Source: Rufibacter ruber
GTDB taxonomy: Bacteria > Bacteroidota > Bacteroidia > Cytophagales > Hymenobacteraceae
DNA: 64,000 bases
Assembly (NCBI RefSeq): GCF_001647275.1
Contig: NZ_LRMM01000016.1
Span: 1-64,000, forward strand
Direction of reading: 5' to 3'
Under the pieces are notes generated by a model. The model did not search any database and was not told the origin of the DNA. It saw nothing but the letters and a program-made list of their open reading frames with translations. Positions 45,091 to 53,306 of this stretch are shown here, one piece after another. Numbering within the stretch: position 1 is the stretch's first letter; each line of letters starts with the position of its first letter. The translations under genes and the position numbers were made by a program.

Positions 45091-46486
45091 GGGCCTTCTC
45101 CTCCAGTAGTCGTTTAATATCAGGAACTAAGGTGTCAATGTCACCGGCCCCCACGGTGGCCAGCACGTTAAAGTCCAAATCTTTTGCTAACTCGGCTAGC
45201 ACTGCCTCCTTTTTTAGCAACCGCTTTTTCTCCAGGTTCAACTGATCAAAAAGCAGCTCAGACGTTACGCCGGGCAAAGGTAATTCACGGGCCGGATAAA
45301 TATCAAGTAACCATACTTCATCTGCCAGTTCCAGGCTTCTGGCAAACCCTTCTAAAAAGTCTCTGGTGCGGGTAAAGAGGTGAGGCTGAAAAATGACCCG
45401 AAGCTTCTGTCCCGGATACAAGGCCCTCACTGAACGCAGAAAAGCCTCAATCTCACGGGGGTGGTGTGCATAATCATCTAAATATACACTTTTTCCTATA
45501 GATATCACTTTTTCAAACCGTCTTTTTACGCCCGTATAAGCCGCAACTCCAGACTGAATCTTTTGCTCTGGCACCCCCACCAGCGATACCGCCTGCGCCG
45601 CCGCCAGCGCATTCTCTACATTATGGAAACCGGGTACCTGCAAAGCGGTCTCAGGCAACTGGAAGTTCCGCCCTTCGGCTGAAAATTTCATGGCTCCCTC
45701 CGCTAGCTGCACCTCCCCCGCACGCAGTTCCTCCTTCTCAAGCCCGTAGCGGATCACGGTCACTGACGAAGGCACGGCCTCGGCTATGCTTTGGTCAGCG
45801 GTGTGGTTCAGAATAAGGAAACCGTTTGGTTTGATCTGGCTTACAAACTGCCGGAACGACTCTACCAGCGCCTCTTTCTCCCCATAAATATCCAGGTGGT
45901 CTGGATCTGTGGAAGTAACCACGGCAATGTCAGGGTGCAGGGTCAGGAACGAACGGTCATACTCATCGGCCTCCACCACGCACAGCGCCCGTTCTTCCTC
46001 CGCATGCGGAAGAAGCAAATTAGAACCTACATCTGTAGAAATGCCGCCCAGGAAAGCCGAAGTAGACACGCCTGCATGGTGCAGCAGATGGGCCAGCATG
46101 CTGGAAGTGGTGGTCTTGCCATGCGTTCCGGCCACGGCAATCAGGTATTGGTCAGCGGTTAATAAACCTAAAACTTGGCTACGCTTCTGTATAGTAAATC
46201 CCTCCCGCTCCAGGTATTGCCGCTCCTGATGAGTCACCGGCACGGCCGGGGTCAAGACCACCAGCGTTTCTGACCTGTTTTTCAGAAAAGAGGCCGGAAT
46301 CAGGTTTACGTCATCTTCAAAATGAATCTGCGCGCCTTCTTCGGTTAGCTTCTGGGTGAGTGGCGTGGGCGTTTTGTCATAACCAGCCACGGCAAACCCT
46401 TTGGCCAGGAACCAACGGGCAATCGCGCTCATGCCAATCCCCCCAATGCCCAGGAAGTAGATATGTTTGAACTGGTGCAGGTTCAT
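45077..46486 (-). CDS. murC: UDP-N-acetylmuramate--L-alanine ligase
   Basis: Adds L-Ala to UDP-MurNAc, the first peptide step of peptidoglycan synthesis. The 469-residue Mur ligase has the N-terminal IYFLGIGGIGMSAIARWF, the ATP loop VAGTHGKTTTSSML (about 113), the Mg/substrate part VVEADEYDRSFL, TSTDPDHLDIYG and the third-domain DDYAHHPREIEAFL. It overlaps murG by 4 nt (ATGA) and ftsQ by 14 nt. Confidence 0.97.
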   Translation of the reverse strand: MNLHQFKHIYFLGIGGIGMSAIARWFLAKGFAVAGYDKTPTPLTQKLTEEGAQIHFEDDVNLIPASFLKNRSETLVVLTPAVPVTHQERQYLEREGFTIQKRSQVLGLLTADQYLIAVAGTHGKTTTSSMLAHLLHHAGVSTSAFLGGISTDVGSNLLLPHAEEERALCVVEADEYDRSFLTLHPDIAVVTSTDPDHLDIYGEKEALVESFRQFVSQIKPNGFLILNHTADQSIAEAVPSSVTVIRYGLEKEELRAGEVQLAEGAMKFSAEGRNFQLPETALQVPGFHNVENALAAAQAVSLVGVPEQKIQSGVAAYTGVKRRFEKVISIGKSVYLDDYAHHPREIEAFLRSVRALYPGQKLRVIFQPHLFTRTRDFLEGFARSLELADEVWLLDIYPARELPLPGVTSELLFDQLNLEKKRLLKKEAVLAELAKDLDFNVLATVGAGDIDTLVPDIKRLLEEKAHVME

Positions 46487-47589
46487 CTGATGAGCTTTAA
46501 AAGTTCCTGAACAATGGTTTGGGCGGCATGCGGCTTGGCTAAAAGACCAATGTTGTGGCTCAATTGCTGCTGCTTATCTTCATCATTTGCAAGGGCGATG
46601 GCGGTGTCCCACAAGGTCTCCCCTGCCTCCACGTCTTTCACCAATACAGCCGCCTCTTTCTGCACCAACGCCATAGCATTTTTGGTCTGGTGGTCTTCGG
46701 CCACGTTGGGCGACGGCACCAGCACCGACGGTTTCTGCGCCAGGCACAGCTCAGAGATGGATAATGCACCGGCCCTTGAAATGACCACATCAGCGGCAGC
46801 GTACGCCAAATCCATGCGCTTGATAAAGTCTGAAGCGAAGAACTGGTCTTTGGCGTATTCTTTCACCGCGGCTTCTGCGGTAGGAATAAACAGTTTCCCC
46901 GTCTGCCAAATCAAGTTGTAACCCGAGGCCTGTATCTTCTGTAAATCCTTCTCAGTTGCCTGGTTCAACGTTCTGGCGCCCAAACTTCCGCCAATGACCA
47001 AGAAGGTCTTGCGCGCCGGGTTCAGCCCAAAGAAAGTAATGGCCTCTTCCCGTTTGCCTGCCAACTCAATGATATCTTGCCGCACCGGGTTACCGGTCAT
47101 GACAATCTTGGCGTTGGGGAAGAACTTATACATGCTGTCATAGGCCACGCAGATTTTATCCACCTTGTCGGCTAACAGCTTATTGGTAATACCCGCGTGC
47201 GAGTTCTGCTCCTGAATAAGCGTTGGGATATTCAGCTTGGTGGCCGCGTACAACAACGGACCGCTCGCGTAGCCGCCCACGCCCACTACCGCATCTGGCT
47301 TAAAGTCTTTGATAATCTTATAGGAACTCCTGATGCTGGAAATCACCTTGAGCGGAAACGACAGGTTATCTAGCGTCAACCGGCGCTGCAGCCCGCTAAT
47401 CCAGAGACCTATGATTTTGTAACCGGCTTCCGGCACCCGCGTCATCTCCATTCGGCCTTTAGCGCCCACAAACAGGATATCTGCATTGGGGTGCAGGCGC
47501 TTGATTTCATTGGCAATGGCAATGGCCGGGTAAATATGCCCACCCGTTCCGCCACCGCTGATAATGAACTTGAGGGGTCTGTTAGGCAT
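46483..47589 (-). CDS. murG: UDP-N-acetylglucosamine transferase MurG
   Basis: Peripheral membrane GT28 glycosyltransferase that converts lipid I to lipid II. The 368-residue protein has the donor/acceptor loop FIISGGGTGGHIYPAIAIA, the second G-loop FLVIGGSLGARTLNQA, and the UDP-binding region ADVVISRAGALSISELCLAQKPSVLVP. Membrane-association residues LIQEQNSHAGITNKLLA are also typical. It overlaps ftsW by 8 nt and murC by 4 nt. Confidence 0.97.
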   Translation of the reverse strand: MPNRPLKFIISGGGTGGHIYPAIAIANEIKRLHPNADILFVGAKGRMEMTRVPEAGYKIIGLWISGLQRRLTLDNLSFPLKVISSIRSSYKIIKDFKPDAVVGVGGYASGPLLYAATKLNIPTLIQEQNSHAGITNKLLADKVDKICVAYDSMYKFFPNAKIVMTGNPVRQDIIELAGKREEAITFFGLNPARKTFLVIGGSLGARTLNQATEKDLQKIQASGYNLIWQTGKLFIPTAEAAVKEYAKDQFFASDFIKRMDLAYAAADVVISRAGALSISELCLAQKPSVLVPSPNVAEDHQTKNAMALVQKEAAVLVKDVEAGETLWDTAIALANDEDKQQQLSHNIGLLAKPHAAQTIVQELLKLIR

Positions 47590-48751
47590 TGGCTAAAACA
47601 TTTGCAGGTTTATTCATGGCCGGAATGGCTTGTTGTCTGGCTTCATACTCGCTGCGGCTCACGCTCAGGATAATACCAATAGACATTCCGGTGAAAATCA
47701 AGGAAGTACCACCCATACTCAGGAGCGGCAGCGGCAGACCCGTAATAGGCCCCAGCCCTACGGCCACGCCCATGTTCACCATGGCCTGTATGACTAAACT
47801 GAAACTGAGACCCGCCGAGAGCAATCCGCCGAAGGCGCCCAAGCTGTTGGTCACGGCCACCATGCCCCTGTAGAGAAACGCCAGGTACAGGAAGAGGACC
47901 ACCGCACCTCCAATCATGCCGTATTCCTCAATGATGATGGCGTAAATAAAGTCAGAGTACGGGTGGGGCAGCACGTTGCGCTGGTCAGAGTTACCCGGTC
48001 CTTTGCCCACCACCCCGCCCGTGGCGATGGCGATGTACGACTGTTCCAGCTGGAACACGCTCGCGTTAGGGTCCATAAAGTTCTCAATCCGGCTGATGGC
48101 CGTCTGCATACGCTGCCCCACCGCCAAGGCAATAGTCCCGAAGATGGCGCCCACCACAATCATAATCATGATTTGCTTCATGGGCACGCGGCCAATGAAC
48201 ATAAGCAAAAGGCACGTCAAAAACAGCAACAAACCAGTAGAGATGTTACTCATGGCAATCAAGCCGCAAATCAAACCGCTCCAGAGCACCAACGGAATCA
48301 ACGTCTCTTTGTAGTTGCCAATGTTCATCTGGCGCTTGCTCAACATGCTGGCCAGGTAAGAAATCAGGGCCAGTTTGGCTAAATCTGACGGCTGGAACGT
48401 CTGGTTAATCACCGGAATGGTCAACCAGCGCGAGGCCTCATTGATGTTAGAGCCTTTCAGGTAGGTGTAAATCAGCAAGGGCACCGAGAAGATGAGGGCC
48501 AGCAAACTGAGCTTCGCGTAATATTTGTAGTTCACCTTGTGGGCCAGCCACACAAAGGCCAAGCCAATGAAAATGAGCGCCGAGTGCTTGAACAGGAAAA
48601 ACTCAGTGTTCTTAGACATTTTGTACGCAAGCGTGCCGGTGGCTGAATACACCACGGCAATACTGATGAGCGAGAACGAAATCACGATTCCCCACAAGAT
48701 GGGGTCCCCTTTCAGGTTCTCCCTGAGCCAATTTTTTACCGGTGTTGTCAT
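47582..48751 (-). CDS. ftsW: Septal SEDS glycosyltransferase FtsW
   Basis: Polytopic inner-membrane enzyme that polymerises lipid II with its partner PBP (encoded upstream as ftsI). The 389-residue protein has about ten membrane helices and SEDS motifs: NQTFQPSDLAKLALISYLA, the loop YSDFIYAIIIEEYGMIGG with the conserved acidic residues, and GLPLPLLSMGGTSLI. It lies between murD and murG with overlaps of 4 and 8 nt. Confidence 0.96.
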   Translation of the reverse strand: MTTPVKNWLRENLKGDPILWGIVISFSLISIAVVYSATGTLAYKMSKNTEFFLFKHSALIFIGLAFVWLAHKVNYKYYAKLSLLALIFSVPLLIYTYLKGSNINEASRWLTIPVINQTFQPSDLAKLALISYLASMLSKRQMNIGNYKETLIPLVLWSGLICGLIAMSNISTGLLLFLTCLLLMFIGRVPMKQIMIMIVVGAIFGTIALAVGQRMQTAISRIENFMDPNASVFQLEQSYIAIATGGVVGKGPGNSDQRNVLPHPYSDFIYAIIIEEYGMIGGAVVLFLYLAFLYRGMVAVTNSLGAFGGLLSAGLSFSLVIQAMVNMGVAVGLGPITGLPLPLLSMGGTSLIFTGMSIGIILSVSRSEYEARQQAIPAMNKPANVLANA

Positions 48752-50091
48752 GCGTCACTTCCTTTCAATGCGGCAACCGCCTCGGCAAAAGAGCGGCCCC
48801 TGTGTTCATAATTCTTAAATAAATCAAAGCTGGCGCAGGCGGGCGAGAGCAATACCACGTCTCCTGCCTCCGCAAAATCTTTAGCTAACTTAACTGCCTC
48901 GTTCACATCTTGCGTCTCTACCAGTTTGGGGCAGATTTGCGAAAAAGAGGCGATAATCTTGCTGTTGTCTACACCCAGGGCCACAATGGCTTTCACCTTT
49001 TCCCGCACCAGCGGAAGCAAGGGCGTATAATCATTCCCCTTGTCGGTGCCGCCCACTACCCACACAATGGGTTTGCGCATGCCGTCCAGCGCGTACCAAA
49101 CCGCCTCCACATTGGTAGCTTTGGAATCATTGATGAATTTCACACCCTCTATCTCACCCACCGGCTGCAATCTATGGTCGGCATTCTGGAATGTTCCCAA
49201 GGCGACCTCAATTTGGGCGGGCTTAATACCTAACAAAAGTGCGGCGCCCACGGCGGCCATAGTGTTGTATTGGTTGTGCTGCCCAATGAGCGGCGAATTC
49301 GCGGTGTCTACTTTTGCCTTGATTTGGGAAAAAGAGGCCAGAATCGCATTCCCATCATATTGAATAGCCAAGCCTTCAGAAGCTTTCAACCCAAAAGGCA
49401 CCTGTGTCCCCGGCACTTCGTGCGAGGTCATGTATTTTTGAATCTCGGCGTCGTTCTGGTTGAACAGGAAATAGTCAGCGGCCGTCATGTTCTGCGCCAG
49501 GCGGAATTTTGCGGCCGCGTAGTTTTCCATTTTGTAGCCGTAGCGGTCTAAATGGTCTGGCGTGATATTGAGCAAAATGCCAATGTCGGCCTTGAACTGG
49601 TACATATTGTCCAGCTGAAAGCTGCTCAGCTCCACCACATAGTAATCATAGGCATCTTCCAAGACTTTCCCGGCCAGACTTTCACCCACGTTTCCGGCTA
49701 AGGCCACTTTCAGCCCTGCGCTTTTCAGCAGGTGGTAAGTTAGCAGCGTAGTAGTGGTTTTTCCGTTGGTGCCCGTGATGCAGATAAACTTAGCATTGGT
49801 ATAGCGGCCCGCGAACTCAATCTCAGAAATCACCGGAATGTTCCGCTCCAGCGCCCCTTGAATCACAGGCGCTTTGTCCGGAATGCCGGGGCTCTTGATG
49901 ATTTCTCCGGCCCCGTAAATCCGCTCCAGTGAATGGGTGCCTTCTTCAAAAGGAATGCCCACCTGGGTCAGCTGTGCCCGGTATTTTTCAGCAATTCCGC
50001 CGAAGTCAGACACAAACACGTCATAGCCTTTGGCTTGTGCCAACAAGGCTGCGCCCACGCCGCTCTCCCCCGCTCCTAGTATGGCTATCAT
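48748..50091 (-). CDS. murD: UDP-N-acetylmuramoylalanine--D-glutamate ligase
   Basis: Adds D-Glu in peptidoglycan precursor synthesis. The 447-residue Mur ligase opens with IAILGAGESGVGAALLA, has the ATP loop ITGTNGKTTTTLLTYHLL (about 108), LNITPDHLDRYGY, INDSKATNVEAVWYAL and WVVGGTDKGNDYTPL. It overlaps ftsW by 4 nt. The space upstream of its start holds the inserted four-helix-bundle element rather than the short junction seen elsewhere in the cluster. Confidence 0.97.
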   Translation of the reverse strand: MIAILGAGESGVGAALLAQAKGYDVFVSDFGGIAEKYRAQLTQVGIPFEEGTHSLERIYGAGEIIKSPGIPDKAPVIQGALERNIPVISEIEFAGRYTNAKFICITGTNGKTTTTLLTYHLLKSAGLKVALAGNVGESLAGKVLEDAYDYYVVELSSFQLDNMYQFKADIGILLNITPDHLDRYGYKMENYAAAKFRLAQNMTAADYFLFNQNDAEIQKYMTSHEVPGTQVPFGLKASEGLAIQYDGNAILASFSQIKAKVDTANSPLIGQHNQYNTMAAVGAALLLGIKPAQIEVALGTFQNADHRLQPVGEIEGVKFINDSKATNVEAVWYALDGMRKPIVWVVGGTDKGNDYTPLLPLVREKVKAIVALGVDNSKIIASFSQICPKLVETQDVNEAVKLAKDFAEAGDVVLLSPACASFDLFKNYEHRGRSFAEAVAALKGSDA

Positions 50092-50094
50092 TTT

Positions 50095-50550
50095 GTTATT
50101 CGTTGTTAGTTATTCGTTGTTAGACTCCCATTCTTACAAGTTACTCAGCTTGCTGTGACTTTGGAGGCAATCCTCTGTAATAATTAATGAGCCCATGAAG
50201 CAGTTTCTTGCAATTCATTACCTCCTCTAGAGCTACCTTCAGTTGCTCTTCTGAAATATAATTTTCATCAAAGGCTACATAGAGCTGGGTTTCTACCTCG
50301 AAGAGTGAACCTCTTGAGAAATAGAAGAAATTGACCGCATCTTTCGTTGTTTGTCTTCCGCAGCCTTCTGCAATATTTGAAACTATAGAAACAGCCGCTC
50401 TTCTTATTTGAAGTGTCAAACCAAATAATTCTTCCTTCGGAAAGCTTCTTGATAACCTATACACAGAGCTAGCAAGAACTCTTGCCTTTTTCCAAACATC
50501 CAAATCTGTGTATGCCCTCATTCCAAAACGAACAACTAACAACGAATAAC
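50095..50550. mobile_element. TIR-bounded insert carrying a four-helix-bundle gene
   Basis: The 456-bp segment between mraY and murD is bounded by 24-bp inverted repeats: GTTATTCGTTGTTAG... at 50095-50118 and its complement at 50527-50550, matching at 23 of 24 positions. The left end carries the word GTTATTCGTTGTTA twice in tandem. Its only gene, a four-helix-bundle (S23/IVP-like) ORF, fills the interior. The segment leaves only 3 bp to the murD start codon and 11 bp to the mraY stop, so its removal would restore a compact operon. No transposase is encoded. Confidence 0.75.
50141..50521 (-). CDS. Four-helix-bundle protein (S23/IVP family)
   Basis: A 126-residue basic helical protein of the family first described from intervening sequences in 23S rRNA genes. 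It shows the family pattern: YTDLDVWKKARVLASSVYRL, SFPKEELFGLTLQIRRAAVS, SIVSNIAEGCGRQT, FFYFSRGSLFEVETQLYVA and a C-terminal helix ending LLHGLINYYRGL. The known fold forms a pentamer that may bind nucleic acid; the cellular role is unknown. I use the ATG at 50521; a TTG at 50542 lies inside the terminal inverted repeat. The gene has no relation to cell-wall synthesis. Confidence 0.92.
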   Translation of the reverse strand: MRAYTDLDVWKKARVLASSVYRLSRSFPKEELFGLTLQIRRAAVSIVSNIAEGCGRQTTKDAVNFFYFSRGSLFEVETQLYVAFDENYISEEQLKVALEEVMNCKKLLHGLINYYRGLPPKSQQAE

Positions 50551-50561
50551 TATCAACTAAC

Positions 50562-51779
50562 TTACCTCAATTTCAAAGTCACCAGCGTCAAAATGGCCAG
50601 CATGATACCCACCGTCCAGAAACGGGACACGATTTTCGCTTCATGATACCCCAGCTTCTGGTAATGGTGGTGCAGCGGCGACATTTTGAAGATCCTTCGG
50701 CCTTCACCGTATTTTCTCTTGGTGTACTTGAAGTAGCTCACCTGCAGCATCACTGAGAGATTCTCCACCAGGAAAATGCCGCAGAGAATAGGTATCAGGA
50801 GTTCTTTGCGCAGAATCAAGGCCAGAACGGCAATGATACCACCAATGGAAAGGCTGCCCGTATCCCCCATGAACACCTGCGCGGGGTATGAGTTGTACCA
50901 CAGAAACCCCACACAGGCCCCCACAAAGGCGGTACAGAAAATCACCAGCTCGCCTGTGTTAGGAATGTACATGATGTCAAAGTAGTCAGCGAAGACGGCG
51001 TTACCAGACACCCACGCGAAGGCGGCCAGGGTGGTTCCAATAATGGCCGAGGTTCCCGCTGCCAGCCCGTCAATCCCGTCGGTGATGTTGGCGCCGTTAG
51101 AAACCGCCGTAATGATGATAATCACCAGCGGGATGTATAGAAACCGGGCGTAAGACCCCAACAACGGGCTTGCGAAGCTGAAGAAATGGTGGTAGTCCAG
51201 CTCGTTGTTCTTGGTGAAGGGCACTGTGGTAATCATCTTGCGCACATCTGTGTAGGTGCTGCCCACATCAATGGCAGAGATGCCTTTCGCGGTCAGGTAT
51301 TGGCGTACCACCACGTCTTCAGAGAAGAACAGTGTGAGCCCCACAATCAGCCCCAGCCCCACCTGACCAATAATTTTGAATTTACCAGCCAGCCCTTCTT
51401 TGTTCTTTTTAAAGACTTTGATATAGTCGTCCAGAAACCCGATGGCCCCCAGCCACAAGGTTGACACCAACATAAGGATGATGTAGATATTGCTCAACCG
51501 GGCCAGCAGAAGCGTTGGCAGCAAAATGGCCAGCAAAATAATGAGACCGCCCATGGTAGGCGTGCCTTTCTTTTCCAGCTGTCCTTCCAGCCCCAGGTCT
51601 CTGATGCTCTCGCCCACCTGCTTGCGCTGCAGCATTCTAATGAGGCGGCCACCAAACACCATGGCAATCAGCAAGCTCAGCAATGCCGCCAACGCCGCCC
51701 TGAAGGAGAGGTATTGGAAAACGCCCGCCCCCAGGAGGTCAAATTGTTGGTCTAAGTATCTGAAAAGGTAATAAAGCAT
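50562..51779 (-). CDS. mraY: Phospho-N-acetylmuramoyl-pentapeptide-transferase
   Basis: Integral membrane enzyme making lipid I from UDP-MurNAc-pentapeptide and undecaprenyl phosphate. The 405-residue protein has about ten helices and conserved acidic loops: [58 protein letters not shown], and [13 protein letters not shown] with the catalytic Asp, then [13 protein letters not shown]. It follows murE by 60 bp. Confidence 0.97.
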   Translation of the reverse strand: MLYYLFRYLDQQFDLLGAGVFQYLSFRAALAALLSLLIAMVFGGRLIRMLQRKQVGESIRDLGLEGQLEKKGTPTMGGLIILLAILLPTLLLARLSNIYIILMLVSTLWLGAIGFLDDYIKVFKKNKEGLAGKFKIIGQVGLGLIVGLTLFFSEDVVVRQYLTAKGISAIDVGSTYTDVRKMITTVPFTKNNELDYHHFFSFASPLLGSYARFLYIPLVIIIITAVSNGANITDGIDGLAAGTSAIIGTTLAAFAWVSGNAVFADYFDIMYIPNTGELVIFCTAFVGACVGFLWYNSYPAQVFMGDTGSLSIGGIIAVLALILRKELLIPILCGIFLVENLSVMLQVSYFKYTKRKYGEGRRIFKMSPLHHHYQKLGYHEAKIVSRFWTVGIMLAILTLVTLKLR

Positions 51780-51839
51780 CTGTTTCGGGTTTAGGATACA
51801 GGAGTTATTTTGTCGTTTCTCCCCTCCAAATCAGTCTAG

Positions 51840-53306
51840 TTACTTCTGCAGCAGCGCAAAGGCCTCCTGCAATACTTGTTTATCATCAAACGGCGATCTT
51901 TCGCCTTTTACTTCCTGGTACGTCTCGTGCCCTTTGCCAGCCACCAGAATAATATCATCGGGTTGGGCTAGCAGGACCGCGGTTTTAATGGCTTCTTTTC
52001 TATCTACCACAGAAAGCGCCTTTTTCAAATCTGCCGCTTTTACGCCTACCTGCATCTGGTTCAGGATTTCCTGCGGGTCTTCGTGGCGGGGGTTGTCTGA
52101 GGTCAGAATCACGCGGTCACTCAGGCGGGCGGCAATGTCGGCCATCACGGGGCGTTTAGCGGCATCGCGGTTTCCGCCGCAGCCCACCACCGTAATCACC
52201 TTCTGCTCCGGCTTTCTGATTTGGGCAATGGTTTGTAGCACATTCTCCAGCGCGTCAGGAGTATGCGCGTAATCCACAATGCCGGTAATCTGGTCAGCGG
52301 CAGACACCACGTAATCAAATCGGCCGGCGGCCGAAGTCAAATTAGAAAGGCTGGCCAGCACTTCCTGCGGGTCTTCGCCCAACAGCACCGCTGAACCGTA
52401 CACCGCCAGAATATTATAAGCGTTGAACGTGCCAATGAGCCTAAACCAAACTTCCTGCCCTTCCAGCTCTAGCTGCAGGCCCTGAATGGAGTTGTCCAGC
52501 AGGCGCGCCTTGAAATCAGCCTCTTTGCGGAGGGCGTACGTTTTTTTATCGGCTTTGGTGTTCTGCAACATGACCATGCTGCGCTTGTCATCTGCGTTCA
52601 CCAGCGCGAAGGCTTTTTTGGTGAGCCCGTCAAAGAACAGCTTCTTGGCCCTGATGTACTCGTCAAAGGTGCCGTGGTAGTCCAGGTGGTCATGGGTGAT
52701 GTTGGTGAACACGGCCCCGGTGAACTGCACGCCCGTGACGCGGTGCTGCACCAGCGCGTGCGAGCTCACTTCCATGAACGCGTGCGTGCAGCCGGCTTTC
52801 ACCATCTGGGCCAGTAGTGCCTGCAACGTAATGGCGTCTGGCGTGGTGTGAGTAGCCGGAATCACCGTTTCGTTTATCTGGTTCTGAACCGTTGACAGCA
52901 AACCGGCATTGTAGCCCAAATCCCGGAACAGCTTGTGCAGCAGCGTGACGCAGGTAGTTTTCCCGTTGGTTCCGGTCACCCCTACCAGTTTCAGTTTTTG
53001 AGACGGATTACCGTAGAACTCAGCGGCTACGTACCCCATGGCCTCGGCGGCGTTGGGCACCACCACAAAGGTCACGTGCTCTGGTGCGTTTTCGGGCTGT
53101 TTTTCGCAAAACACGGCAGAAACGCCCTGGGCCACGGCCGCATCAATATAGTCGTGCCCGTCCCGTACAGTTCCCCTGATCGCAAAAAATGCCACGCCCG
53201 GCCCTGCCTGACGCGAATCCATGGTTAACGCAGAAAGCTCGGGGTTAGTAGGCCCGAGCAATTGCGTTGGCTGGTAAGACTTCAGCAGGTCTTGTAGGTT
53301 TGCCAT
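51840..53306 (-). CDS. murE: UDP-MurNAc-L-Ala-D-Glu:meso-diaminopimelate ligase
   Basis: Adds the third peptide residue in peptidoglycan synthesis. The 488-residue Mur ligase has the N-terminal LTMDSRQAGPGVAFFAIRG, ATP loop GVTGTNGKTTCVTLLHKL (about 110), NITHDHLDYHG with the carbamylated-Lys region, and the motif SDNPRHEDP; DNPR is the signature of meso-diaminopimelate specificity. The start overlaps the end of ftsI by 62 nt in another frame. A segment at 53086-53125 resembles the intergenic palindrome family but encodes CEKQPENAPE, which aligns with the family without a gap. Confidence 0.96.
   Translation of the reverse strand: MANLQDLLKSYQPTQLLGPTNPELSALTMDSRQAGPGVAFFAIRGTVRDGHDYIDAAVAQGVSAVFCEKQPENAPEHVTFVVVPNAAEAMGYVAAEFYGNPSQKLKLVGVTGTNGKTTCVTLLHKLFRDLGYNAGLLSTVQNQINETVIPATHTTPDAITLQALLAQMVKAGCTHAFMEVSSHALVQHRVTGVQFTGAVFTNITHDHLDYHGTFDEYIRAKKLFFDGLTKKAFALVNADDKRSMVMLQNTKADKKTYALRKEADFKARLLDNSIQGLQLELEGQEVWFRLIGTFNAYNILAVYGSAVLLGEDPQEVLASLSNLTSAAGRFDYVVSAADQITGIVDYAHTPDALENVLQTIAQIRKPEQKVITVVGCGGNRDAAKRPVMADIAARLSDRVILTSDNPRHEDPQEILNQMQVGVKAADLKKALSVVDRKEAIKTAVLLAQPDDIILVAGKGHETYQEVKGERSPFDDKQVLQEAFALLQK
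53086..53125. repeat. Palindrome-family look-alike inside murE
   Basis: GCGTTTTCGGGCTGTTTTTC and GCAAAACACGGCAGAAACGC reproduce both arms of the intergenic palindrome inside a coding sequence. The left arm shares 16 consecutive bases with copy 5. Confidence 0.5.

Noticed and set aside
46262-46305. Palindrome-like stretch inside murC (CTGACCTGTTTTTCAGAAAA)
   Set aside because: Only the central 20 bases resemble the family and the arms do not pair; the codons fit a conserved part of MurC.
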